This document shows positions 1-6,940 of a stretch of 7,134 nt of DNA, piece by piece. Source of the DNA: an uncultured Clostridia bacterium (lineage in GTDB: Bacteria; Bacillota; Clostridia; Oscillospirales; Ruminococcaceae); NCBI GenBank assembly GCA_947385505.1, contig CANDLP010000119.1, forward strand, positions 1 through 7,134, written 5' to 3'. Numbering within the stretch: position 1 is the stretch's first letter; each line of letters starts with the position of its first letter. The notes under the pieces are model-generated. The model did no database searches. It saw only the letters and a program-made list of their open reading frames with translations, and had not been told where the DNA came from. The position numbers and the translations under genes were made by a program.

Positions 1-2
1 AA

Positions 3-638
3 TTACTTATTTTTGATCTTGACGGCACACTTGCCGATACATCTGCGGGTATTTATAATTGTCATATATATGCTAATACAGCAATGGGAAGAAATGCGCC
101 TTCTATGGAGACGCTTGACGGAATAATAGGAGGATCATTGCCGGAAATATATATAAATCATTTTCGTTTCTCTGAAAATGAGGCTGTAAAGGCCGTAAAG
201 ATTTATAGGGAGCATTATATTACCGAAGGTATTAAAGGTACGTCGCCTTATCCTGATGTTTGTGAAACTCTGCAAAAATTAAAGCAAAGAGGATATTTGC
301 TTGCCGTTGCAACACTTAAAGCGGAATATCTTGCTAAAGATATGCTTGAAAAGCTTGATATGGCTTGTTGCTTTGATTTGATTCACGGTGTGGATAAGGA
401 CGATCGGCTTATGAAATCGGATCTTGTAAAAAAATGTGTAAATGAATTAAATTGCAAAAACACTGAAAGTGTGCTGATCGGTGACAGCGACAACGATGCT
501 TTTGGAGCCAAAGCGGCGAATGTTGATTTTATCGGTTGTACTTATGGATTTGGTTTTAAATCCGAAAGAGAAATATCGAAGTTCAATCCGATTTCAGTTA
601 TAAATTCATTTAATGAGATCCTCGAAATTTTTAAATAA
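3..638 (+). CDS. HAD-superfamily hydrolase, phosphoglycolate-phosphatase-like (5' truncated by window edge)
   Basis: The frame is open from the first complete codon, so the true start lies before the window; only a few N-terminal residues are missing, because the first HAD motif is already visible. Counting from the first visible codon, motif I is DLDGT with D5 and D7 (nucleophile and acid/base). The threonine of motif II is about T104 in VATLK, a conserved lysine is near K138, and motif IV is GDSDND with D161 and D165 as magnesium ligands. The segment between motifs I and II has the length of a helical C1 cap, as in Gph/PpaX-like phosphatases. This shows a cytosolic small-molecule phosphatase. 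The substrate cannot be read from the sequence. Its place 35 bp upstream of the polysaccharide exporter makes a sugar-phosphate substrate or general housekeeping equally possible. All catalytic residues are present, so the product is probably active. Confidence 0.9.
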   Translation, partial: LLIFDLDGTLADTSAGIYNCHIYANTAMGRNAPSMETLDGIIGGSLPEIYINHFRFSENEAVKAVKIYREHYITEGIKGTSPYPDVCETLQKLKQRGYLLAVATLKAEYLAKDMLEKLDMACCFDLIHGVDKDDRLMKSDLVKKCVNELNCKNTESVLIGDSDNDAFGAKAANVDFIGCTYGFGFKSEREISKFNPISVINSFNEILEIFK

Positions 639-673
639 GCGGGAAAATCTTATATCGGAAAAGAGATTATTGA

Positions 674-1453
674 ATGATTAAACAAATAATTCAAAAAATG
701 AAACAGCATCAATTTCTTTTCGAAGAACTTGTAAAACGCGACTTCACAAAAAAATACAAGCGCACCGTTCTCGGTATGCTGTGGAGTGTATTAGGACCTT
801 TGATGACATTGGGCGTAATGGCACTTGTATTTACCCAATTTTTCGGCAGAAATATGGAGCATTATATCATATATTTATTTTGCGGCAATCTTCTGTACGG
901 TTATTTTAAAGAGTCGACTGCCACAGGTATGACTGCACTCTATGATAACGCAGGAATTTTTTCAAAGGTCAATGTACCGAAATACATGTTTCTTCTGTCC
1001 AAAAATGTGTCGGCACTTATAAATTTCGGGATAAATATTGTGTTCCTGTTCTTATTTTGTATAATAGACGGCGTTTCTTTTACATGGAAATTTATAATGC
1101 TGCTGTATCCGATATGCTGTCTAATATTATTTAATTTAGGCATGGGACTGATCCTTTCGGCGCTGTATCTCATGTTCCGCGACATGAAATATCTTTACGA
1201 TATCTTCACTCTGCTCCTAATGTATTTATCCGCCATTTTTTATTCCATAGACGCATATTCGCAGGAAGTTCAGTATTTGTTTTATCTGAATCCCATTTAT
1301 GTCTATATTCGTTATTTCCGCAAAATTATTCTTGAAGGCACAATACCGAAATTTTCGTTTCACCTTCTGGCGTTGGCATATGCCGTCGTTGCCCTGATTA
1401 TAGGCGCAGTTATATACAAAAAGAAAAATTACAAGTTCTTATATTATATATGA
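674..1453 (+). CDS. wzm: ABC-2 type polysaccharide export permease (Wzm/TagG-like)
   Basis: This 259-residue integral membrane protein is the channel-forming half of an ABC exporter for lipid-linked polysaccharide. The N-terminal amphipathic stretch (about residues 12-32) leads into the family hallmark, charged RDFTKKYKR followed by TVLGMLWSVLGPL. Six hydrophobic spans are visible at about 33-57, 62-78, 111-131, 139-166, 174-191 and 229-248. The LNPIYVYIRYFR segment before the last span and a lysine-rich cytoplasmic tail are also typical. Length matches Wzm, KpsM and TagG proteins (about 260). A GGAAAAGAG ribosome binding site lies just upstream of the ATG. The stop is 10 bp before the partner ATPase gene, which supports a two-subunit transporter. 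Substrate is inferred from neighbours: a polymer containing galactofuranose. Teichoic-acid export is a less likely alternative, since no teichoic acid genes are present. Confidence 0.95.
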   Translation: MIKQIIQKMKQHQFLFEELVKRDFTKKYKRTVLGMLWSVLGPLMTLGVMALVFTQFFGRNMEHYIIYLFCGNLLYGYFKESTATGMTALYDNAGIFSKVNVPKYMFLLSKNVSALINFGINIVFLFLFCIIDGVSFTWKFIMLLYPICCLILFNLGMGLILSALYLMFRDMKYLYDIFTLLLMYLSAIFYSIDAYSQEVQYLFYLNPIYVYIRYFRKIILEGTIPKFSFHLLALAYAVVALIIGAVIYKKKNYKFLYYI

Positions 1454-1463
1454 CAGGAGCAAT

Positions 1464-2228
1464 ATGAGTAAAACAATTATAGAAGTAAAGAATGCTTCCG
1501 TTAAGTACGTCACAGGAGATCTGCGCAATATCGGCTTAAAGGAATATCTGATGAAAAAGCTTACCCGCAAATATGAGGTCAGATCATTTATGGCGGTCAA
1601 CAATGTTTCCTTTACGGTAGAGCAGGGCGATATGTTAGGAATAGTGGGGAATAACGGAGCCGGAAAATCCACACTGCTGAAAGTTGTGACCAAAATTATG
1701 CAGCCGTCAACGGGATATGTTAAAGTAAACGGCAGGATTGCCGCGCTGCTGGAGCTGGCAAGCGGCTTTGACGGTGATCTGAATTTAAAGGAAAACGCTT
1801 ATCTTCGCGGTGCAATGCTCGGATATACACGCGAATTTATGGATAAAAAATACCCCGAAATACTTGAGTTTTCCGAGCTGAAGGAATTTGAACAGCGTCC
1901 CTTTAAGCAGCTTTCCAGCGGAATGAAATCCCGCATTGCCTTTTCCATTGCAAGCATGATAGAACCCGAAATCCTGATATTGGACGAGGTTTTATCGGTA
2001 GGCGACGGTGCGTTTCGTGAAAAAAGCGAGGCAAAAATGAAAGAAATCATACAAAACGGAAAAGCTACAATTCTTGTTTCTCACTCGATAGCTCAGATAC
2101 GCAGAATGTGCAATAAGGTGCTTTGGCTTGACCGCGGAAATCAGATACGTTTCGGAGAAACTGCGGCAGTGTGCGACGAATACGAGCTGTTTCTTAAAAC
2201 GGGCGTATTGCCAACAAAGGAAAGCTGA
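1464..2228 (+). CDS. wzt: ABC polysaccharide exporter ATPase (Wzt/TagH-like, no C-terminal glycan-binding domain)
   Basis: This 254-residue nucleotide-binding subunit partners the upstream permease. Visible motifs are Walker A GNNGAGKST (residues 62-70), an E97 in the Q-loop region (ALLELASGF, the usual form in this subfamily), ABC signature LSSGMKSR (150-157), Walker B ILILDE (170-175), D-loop SVGD (178-181) and H-loop H207. The extra N-terminal segment before the Walker A, with YLMKK and VNNVSF, is typical of polysaccharide and teichoic-acid exporters. The protein ends soon after the ATPase fold, so the C-terminal carbohydrate-binding domain found in Wzt proteins that recognise a capped chain end is absent. 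A strong AGGAG site sits at 1455-1459, four bases before the ATG. The stop codon overlaps the next start (TGATG), suggesting translational coupling. Confidence 0.95.
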   Translation: MSKTIIEVKNASVKYVTGDLRNIGLKEYLMKKLTRKYEVRSFMAVNNVSFTVEQGDMLGIVGNNGAGKSTLLKVVTKIMQPSTGYVKVNGRIAALLELASGFDGDLNLKENAYLRGAMLGYTREFMDKKYPEILEFSELKEFEQRPFKQLSSGMKSRIAFSIASMIEPEILILDEVLSVGDGAFREKSEAKMKEIIQNGKATILVSHSIAQIRRMCNKVLWLDRGNQIRFGETAAVCDEYELFLKTGVLPTKES

Positions 2229-3082
2229 TGAGCAGTATAAGAATATTTGTCTGCTGTCATAAATCCTATGATGTTCTCCCACCGCTTTGTGAGCCCATAC
2301 AGTGCGGAAGCGCCGTCAATCCGAAAATTAACGGTATCCTTCATGATGACAAGGGAGAAAATATCTCATCAAAAAATTCCGAATACTGCGAGCTTACGGC
2401 ACACTATTACGCGTGGAAAAATATTGAGGCGGATTATTACGGGTTTTATCATTACAGGCGATTTTTTACCGCTGAAACAGGAGGAAAAAGACCTTATTTT
2501 GCAAAGGGAAAGCTTACGCAAAAAGAAAAAGCAAGATTTTTTGCCGATGAGCGTTATTGGCGGCAGCTTATCGAACATAATGAAATTATAGCTCCGAAAA
2601 GCGAAAATATGGGGATTTCCGTTTACGGACATTATTGTACGGCAAAATATCATTACGCCGAGGATCTGGAACTTTTTATCAAGCTTTTAAATAAAAATTA
2701 CCCCGAATTCAAAAATGTGTCGGAGCAATATTTATCTCAAAACAGACAGTACTTCTGCAATATGTTTGTGATGAATAAAAAGCTTTTTTTAAATTACTGT
2801 GAAGTTCTTTTCAACACATTAAGCGAGTTTGATTCCGTTAAAAGGCTTCACGGCGATTTTCAGTCCGACAGGACAAACGGTTATTTGGGAGAAATTTTTA
2901 CGGGCATATACATTACATATTGTAAAAACAACGGTATAGAAGTAGCGGAAATACCTCGTTTAGACGTAAACTGCGGAATAAAAAAGCGTCTTTGCTTTAA
3001 GCTTTTTCCGCCGGAAAGCCGCCGCAGATTCTTTGCCAAAAAAATAGCGGTAAAATTCAAAATATCAGCTTTTTATTCATAA
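2228..3082 (+). CDS. DUF4422 family predicted glycosyltransferase
   Basis: The 284-residue product carries the DUF4422 pattern: an N-terminal IRIFVCCHK strand (residues 4-12), then YYAWKN (60-65) and the hallmark YYGFYHYRRFF (70-80), with a later NMFVMNK strand and a GYLGEIFTGIY segment. Proteins of this family occur in capsule, O-antigen and cell-wall polysaccharide clusters and are regarded as GT-A-like glycosyltransferases; donor and acceptor are mostly unknown. No signal peptide or membrane span is seen, so it probably acts at the cytoplasmic face on a lipid-linked glycan. The start overlaps the stop of the ATPase gene and has AAGGA at 2217-2221, six bases upstream. The glf gene follows after 28 bp. 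Adding a galactose or Galf residue is a reasonable guess from context only. The lysine-rich C-terminus may help membrane association. Confidence 0.85.
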   Translation: MSSIRIFVCCHKSYDVLPPLCEPIQCGSAVNPKINGILHDDKGENISSKNSEYCELTAHYYAWKNIEADYYGFYHYRRFFTAETGGKRPYFAKGKLTQKEKARFFADERYWRQLIEHNEIIAPKSENMGISVYGHYCTAKYHYAEDLELFIKLLNKNYPEFKNVSEQYLSQNRQYFCNMFVMNKKLFLNYCEVLFNTLSEFDSVKRLHGDFQSDRTNGYLGEIFTGIYITYCKNNGIEVAEIPRLDVNCGIKKRLCFKLFPPESRRRFFAKKIAVKFKISAFYS

Positions 3083-3095
3083 AAGCTTTTGTTTG

Positions 3096-3100
3096 AAGGA
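3096..3100 (+). promoter_or_regulatory. Ribosome binding site fixing the glf start at 3111
   Basis: AAGGA lies ten bases before the ATG at 3111. A TTG at 3093 is in frame and would add six residues, but the Shine-Dalgarno sequence would then sit inside the coding region. The ATG also gives the usual short lead (MKEYDYLIVGAG) into the FAD-binding fold. Confidence 0.75.
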
Positions 3101-3110
3101 ACAAGATAAA

Positions 3111-4205
3111 ATGAAAGAATATGATTATCTGATAGTAGGAGCGGGGCTTTTTGGAGCCGTTTTTGCGCACGAAATGAGCGCAAAGGGAAAAAAGTGCCTT
3201 GTAATAGATAAGCGCTCTCATATCGGCGGTAATTGTTATACCGAAAAAACGGAAGGAATAAATATTCACAAATACGGCGCGCACATTTTTCACACCTCCG
3301 ACCGCCGTATATGGGAATATATAAATCAATTTGCGGAATTCAACAATTATATAAATTCGCCAGTTGCAATATATAAGGACGAGCTTTACAATCTGCCCTT
3401 CAACATGAACACCTTCAGCAAAATGTGGAATATAAAAACTCCCGAAGAAGCAAAAGCAATAATAAAATCTCAGATAGACAAGCTTAATATTTCCGAACCT
3501 CAAAATCTTGAGGAACAAGCGTTAAAGCTGGTGGGAAACGATGTTTACGAAAAGCTGATAAAGGGCTACACCGAAAAGCAGTGGGGACGTAAATGCAGCG
3601 AGCTTCCCGCTTTTATAATCAAGCGCCTTCCCTTAAGATTTACATATGACAATAATTATTTTAACGACAGATATCAAGGCATTCCCATAGGCGGCTACAC
3701 ACAAATATTTGAAAAACTGTTAAACGGAATTGAGGTAAAATTAAACATAAATTATAAGGATATGAGCGAAGAAAAAATAGCCGAAAAAACCGTTTTTACA
3801 GGCTGCATAGACGAATTCTTCGATTACCGTCTCGGTGAATTGGAATACCGTTCCGTAAGATTTGAAAACGAAATTGCGGATAAAGAAAATTATCAGGGTA
3901 ACGCGGTGGTAAACTACACAGACGCAGATATTCCGTACACAAGAATAATCGAGCATAAGCATTTTGAATTTGCAGACACGGCTAAAACCGTTATAAGCCG
4001 CGAATATTCCGCAGAGTGGAAACGCGGAATTGAGCCTTATTATCCCGTTAACGATGAAAAAAACAGCAAGCTGCTTGAAAAATATCAAGCCCTTGCTTCG
4101 GAGCGTCCCGATGTTATATTTGGCGGAAGGCTCGGTCAATATAAGTATTACGATATGGATAAGGCTATTCGGTCCGCTTTGGATACAGTGGAGGCGGAAA
4201 GCTGA
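3111..4205 (+). CDS. glf: UDP-galactopyranose mutase (Glf)
   Basis: This 364-residue flavoenzyme interconverts UDP-galactopyranose and UDP-galactofuranose, supplying the Galf donor. The Rossmann fold is seen as LIVGAGLFG (residues 7-15) ending in the acidic D33, followed by HIGGNCY (37-43) and the family signature HKYGAHIFHT (53-62). NLPFNM, KGYTEKQWG and PIGGYTQIF follow, and near the C-terminus is GGRLGQYKYYDMD, which carries a conserved arginine region that contacts substrate and flavin. Length agrees with bacterial Glf (about 365-390). All main motifs are present, so it should be active and cytosolic. It lies between a DUF4422 gene and a GlfT2-like gene, which use or plausibly use its product. 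Codon use matches the neighbours, giving no sign of recent separate transfer. Confidence 0.97.
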   Translation: MKEYDYLIVGAGLFGAVFAHEMSAKGKKCLVIDKRSHIGGNCYTEKTEGINIHKYGAHIFHTSDRRIWEYINQFAEFNNYINSPVAIYKDELYNLPFNMNTFSKMWNIKTPEEAKAIIKSQIDKLNISEPQNLEEQALKLVGNDVYEKLIKGYTEKQWGRKCSELPAFIIKRLPLRFTYDNNYFNDRYQGIPIGGYTQIFEKLLNGIEVKLNINYKDMSEEKIAEKTVFTGCIDEFFDYRLGELEYRSVRFENEIADKENYQGNAVVNYTDADIPYTRIIEHKHFEFADTAKTVISREYSAEWKRGIEPYYPVNDEKNSKLLEKYQALASERPDVIFGGRLGQYKYYDMDKAIRSALDTVEAES

Positions 4206-4211
4206 ACCGAA

Positions 4212-4216
4212 AAGGA
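4212..4216 (+). promoter_or_regulatory. Ribosome binding site fixing the GlfT2-like start at 4225
   Basis: AAGGA sits eight bases before the ATG at 4225. The open frame extends upstream to an ATG at 4030, but that would bury 176 bases inside glf, has no clear ribosome binding site, and encodes residues unlike the family. The 4225 start is therefore preferred. Confidence 0.75.
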
Positions 4217-4224
4217 AAACAGAA

Positions 4225-5931
4225 ATGCTGAAGCTTCAGGAAATAATTTTTCCAAACGATAATAAAGAAAAAACAATGTTTTACCGAGGAAATACCGTTT
4301 TAAAAAAAGGAGAAACGCTTTCCTTCGATACATATTTCAACAGCTTTTCCTATACAAAATACCGTGATTTTACTAAAGCGGAGGGTGTTGACTTTTCCTG
4401 TAAATTCAGCGGAAAGGCAAGAATAGCCCTCTGTTTTTTTGACGGAGCGGAGCATATTATTGCGGAAGCAGAAGCAGAGGATTTTTATGAGCTTCACGCG
4501 GATTTTGAACAGCTTCCCGAAACAGGGTTTTTGTATCCGAAAATATTCGCGCTAACGGATTGCGTTTTTTTTGAAGGCTGTTACTATTCGGATTGCGAAC
4601 CCTCGGAAATCAAGGTAGGCATTGCGATGTGTACCTACAAACGGGAAAAATATGTGCTGAAAAACATCGAGCGGTTCCGAAGCCGAAAAATCAGCTTTAT
4701 TGACCATGTTTTTGTGGTTGACAACGGGAAAACACTTGACAGCGGCGCTCTTTCCGATGATTACATAAAAATACTGCCCAATAAAAATTACGGCGGCAGC
4801 GGCGGTTTTACGCGGGGAATAATAGAAGCTTTTGACGAGCAATGCTCACATGTTATTCTTATGGACGATGATGTGGAATTTTATACGGAAACATTGGAAC
4901 GGATAACAGTATTTATGTCAATACTTAAAAACTCACACAAAGACAGCTGTTTCAGCGCCGCCATGCTGCTCCTTTCCGAAAAAGAGCCGTATATTCAGTG
5001 GGAAATGGGCGGGAACTGGACGGGAAGAAATATAGAAAGCTTTAAGCATAACGCCGATGTACGTCAAAAAAGCGTTTTACTGGATAATATTGACAATAAC
5101 GATGTGAAATACGGCGCTTGGTGGTGCTTTTGCATGCCGCTGTCGTTTACCGTCAAAGGGCTTCCGCTGCCGTTTTTTATAAAGCTTGATGATGTTGAAT
5201 ACGGTCTAAGGAATTGCGCGGATAAAACTGTGATAACCATGAATGGCGCCGCTGTGTTTCACGAAAGCTTTGAAAATAAAATGAATTTTTTCATGGATTA
5301 TTATACGGTCAGAAATGAGTTGGTTGTTTCCGCGCTTCACGGCGGAACTTCACGGATGGCGGTCATGATTTTTCTTTCGTCTCTGGGAAAAAACCTGATA
5401 TTTTACAGGTACGAAAATATTCCGCTTGTTTGTAAAGCGGTAAATGATTTTTTAGGCGGAGTTGATTTTTTTCTTGCAAATGACGAAGAGCGGCAGAACG
5501 ACGAACTGCGCAGAAAAGCCGCGAAGTTTGTGCCGTTAGTGGAAATTGCCGAATGGAACGGAATCAAAACATCTCTTTTACCGAATACAAATAATAAAAC
5601 AGGAGCCTTTAAAGCTTTCGCATCAAATTTTATTCCCTGTCTTTTTCTTAAAAAAGGAACGGTTTCAATAGCCGTCCCGTATGCCTCGCCGAAGGCTTTT
5701 ATTGCGAGAAAAGCGGTTGTACAGTATCAATTGGACGGTCAGACGGGAATTCTTACAAAGCGCAGTTTTGTTAAATTCTTGAAATTCGGTGTTATTGGGC
5801 TTTTTACCGCATTAAAATTACTGTTTAATTTTTCAAAGGTTAGGAAAGATTTTTTTGAAAGAGGGGGGGAAATCTCTTCCTTTAATTTTTGGAGGAAAAG
5901 GTTAGGCTTTGATGAAAAAAACAGATTTTGA
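4225..5931 (+). CDS. GlfT2-like galactofuranosyltransferase (GT2 family)
   Basis: The 568-residue protein follows the architecture of mycobacterial GlfT2 (637 residues), the processive enzyme that polymerises Galf from UDP-Galf. Residues 1 to about 128 form a beta-rich N-terminal domain. The GT-A domain begins at IKVGIAMCTYKRE (129-141). Then come NYGGSGGF (188-195), the metal-binding MDDD with D214 and D216, a GAWWC motif with W299 and W300, LDDVEYGLR with the likely catalytic base in D322/D323, and H346 in VFHESF, each matching a GlfT2 active-site element. The remainder is a mostly helical C-terminal domain. Its position 19 bp after glf fits donor supply and use. It probably works at the inner membrane face on a lipid-linked acceptor. 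Linkage type and chain length cannot be read. Other Galf-transferring GT2 enzymes with the same fold are the main alternative. A run of seven G lies at 5863-5869, near the 3' end. Confidence 0.88.
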   Translation: MLKLQEIIFPNDNKEKTMFYRGNTVLKKGETLSFDTYFNSFSYTKYRDFTKAEGVDFSCKFSGKARIALCFFDGAEHIIAEAEAEDFYELHADFEQLPETGFLYPKIFALTDCVFFEGCYYSDCEPSEIKVGIAMCTYKREKYVLKNIERFRSRKISFIDHVFVVDNGKTLDSGALSDDYIKILPNKNYGGSGGFTRGIIEAFDEQCSHVILMDDDVEFYTETLERITVFMSILKNSHKDSCFSAAMLLLSEKEPYIQWEMGGNWTGRNIESFKHNADVRQKSVLLDNIDNNDVKYGAWWCFCMPLSFTVKGLPLPFFIKLDDVEYGLRNCADKTVITMNGAAVFHESFENKMNFFMDYYTVRNELVVSALHGGTSRMAVMIFLSSLGKNLIFYRYENIPLVCKAVNDFLGGVDFFLANDEERQNDELRRKAAKFVPLVEIAEWNGIKTSLLPNTNNKTGAFKAFASNFIPCLFLKKGTVSIAVPYASPKAFIARKAVVQYQLDGQTGILTKRSFVKFLKFGVIGLFTALKLLFNFSKVRKDFFERGGEISSFNFWRKRLGFDEKNRF

Positions 5932-5947
5932 TTACATTGATTTATAA
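5912..5947 (+). pseudogene. Possible truncated start of a lost next operon gene
   Basis: An ATG overlapping the end of the GlfT2-like gene opens an 11-codon frame (MKKTDFDYIDL, then TAA). It is preceded by GGAGGAAAAGG at 5891-5901, about ten bases from the ATG, and the position is what one expects for the next operon member. A one-base change near 5940 would extend the frame with IYKIEKLYKSLYGN, which also looks protein-like. The family is not recognisable. It may be the stub of a gene removed when mobile DNA entered, or merely a chance ATG; I lean slightly to the former. Confidence 0.25.
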
Positions 5948-5995
5948 GATAGAAAAATTGTACAAATCCCTTTATGGAAATCTAACACAACGATT

Positions 5996-6681
5996 CTAAG
6001 GCTCTACCTTACTGATATTACCCATTAAAAACTCTCTTCTAACTTTCTCCGCTTCATCAAGCCAATCATAATATTCCGAAAGCGTAAGCGATTTTTCTAT
6101 TTAATGCATCGAATCTTTAGTCCGTTCAAGTCGCTTGTACATCTTCCTCCTGTTTTTATCAAACGCCTGTATAACCATATTTTCCTTTTCAACCAATTGA
6201 TGTTTATGTGCAGGAGCTATCTGTTTACAAGTCTTTCCGTTTTTAATTATTCGGTCACAGTAGGGTGTTTCCTTTTTGGTTTTGGGAATAAAAAATTACC
6301 GCATAATACCACTTTGGGTTTGCTGCTTAAAAATTTCATTATTAGAAAAGAAAAATAGCTTTGGAGAGAATTAAAATACAACTCCTCTTTCAAGGTTTTA
6401 TCCATAATAAAATAATGTGTGCAGCTTGTTTTAGCAAACTTTTTGTGAGTGGAGGCAAAATCAATATCTTCTTCCAAGTAAACTTTTTTAAGAATATCTT
6501 TTACACGCCAGTTGATGCCGATCAACTCGCTTAAGCCGTAAAGGATATTCTTTTTTGTTTGTGAATAATATTCTGCTGTACAATTGTCAGAAGTCAAGCT
6601 GTCAAAAATCTTATTTCTTATCAAAATAAAGACCCTAATAAATTTTGTGTAAAACTGAATAAAGCACTTCCGAACAGCCAA
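5996..6681 (-). pseudogene. Decayed DUF6076-like cysteine-containing protein gene
   Basis: Read on the minus strand, two frames join into one protein-like product. The first, open down from 6681, includes FASTHKKF, ELYFNSLQSYFSFL and ends in VVLCGNF. At a run of six T (plus-strand A, 6290-6295) the reading must shift by one base, after which it continues FIPKTKKETPYCDR, NGKTCKQIAPAHKH, NRRKMYKRLERTKDS. It meets an in-frame TAA (6101-6103) and then runs on as LTLSEYYDWLDEAEKVRREF to TAG at 5996-5998. The spaced CG-N-F / YCDR / TC pattern followed by a basic helix and a YYDWLDEA helix resembles the C-terminal half of DUF6076-type proteins of Clostridia, often found near mobile elements. That identification is from memory of the family. 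Function is unknown. The 5' boundary is uncertain, and upstream of about 6600 the homology is doubtful. It converges on the GlfT2-like gene. Confidence 0.6.
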
Positions 6682-6722
6682 GACTTAAAGTAAGGAAAAA
6701 ACTGAAAGGAAATGCTATTATT

Positions 6723-6827
6723 ATGGAAAAAACATCGAAAGAGCTGCTTAAGGAATTTGTAAACAGCCAACATTTTACAAGCACAACGGACATTATTAAC
6801 AGCATGATGTTGTATAATAAAACTTGA
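6723..6827 (+). pseudogene. N-terminal stub resembling an IS256/mutator-type transposase
   Basis: A 34-codon frame starts at an ATG with AAAGGA about 11 bases upstream. Its product opens MEKTSKELLKEFVN and continues SQHFTSTTDIINSM, then ends LYNKT and TGA. A short charged lead, an ELLKE helix, and a STxDI helix are what many IS256-family (mutator) transposases show before their first conserved block. Everything after that point, including the DDE catalytic region, is missing. The frame collapses within the promoter-like sequence that follows, which may mark a deletion joint. Recognition is by pattern only, and a short chance ORF is the main alternative. Confidence 0.4.
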
Positions 6828-6852
6828 CACAACCAACACAAAACAATAAAAT
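6824..6852 (+). promoter_or_regulatory. Near-consensus sigma-A promoter
   Basis: TTGACA (6824-6829) is followed after exactly 17 bases by TAAAAT (6847-6852). That is a perfect -35 box and a -10 box with one mismatch to TATAAT, pointing to the right. Transcription would begin near 6859 and cover the short reading frame at 6878 and the structured right end. A TATAAT at 6813-6818 has no good partner. In such AT-rich DNA weak promoter matches are common, but this spacing and the -35 quality are better than chance usually gives. Confidence 0.55.
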
Positions 6853-6877
6853 AAAAATAGAAAGGTTGTGAACAGAA

Positions 6878-6940
6878 ATGGGAACAGTAAAACAGGTTCT
6901 GCCCCCCAATAAACGTACAATAAAAAATGAACCCAATTAA
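6878..6940 (+). CDS. Short reading frame of 20 codons, possible gene stub
   Basis: The ATG lies 25 bases after the -10 box and has AAAGG at 6861-6865, 12 bases upstream. The product, MGTVKQVLPPNKRTIKNEPN, is basic and proline-containing, with no domain. Some large serine recombinases of Clostridia begin with a similar basic leader before the catalytic domain, but no Y-x-R-x-S motif follows here, so a truncated recombinase start is only a guess. It could also be a small peptide or be untranslated. The arrangement of promoter, ribosome binding site and ATG is the only real support. Confidence 0.25.
   Translation: MGTVKQVLPPNKRTIKNEPN

Noticed and set aside
3093..3110. TTG start that would add six residues to Glf
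   Set aside because: It would place the AAGGA ribosome binding site inside the coding sequence, and the ATG at 3111 gives the normal N-terminus.
4030..4224. Upstream extension of the GlfT2-like gene overlapping glf by 176 bases
   Set aside because: The extension is out of frame with an intact conserved gene, has no clear ribosome binding site, and ATG 4225 has a good one.
5860..5890. Possible terminator hairpin from AAGAG and CTCTT around the G-run
   Set aside because: Only five pairs form and they lie within the coding region of the GlfT2-like gene.
6565..6693. Plus-strand open frame of 42 codons ending SYQNKDPNKFCVKLNKALPN / SQDLK
   Set aside because: The composition looks protein-like and it may be the tail of another broken gene, but it has no start codon with a ribosome binding site, overlaps the minus-strand pseudogene and matches nothing I recognise.
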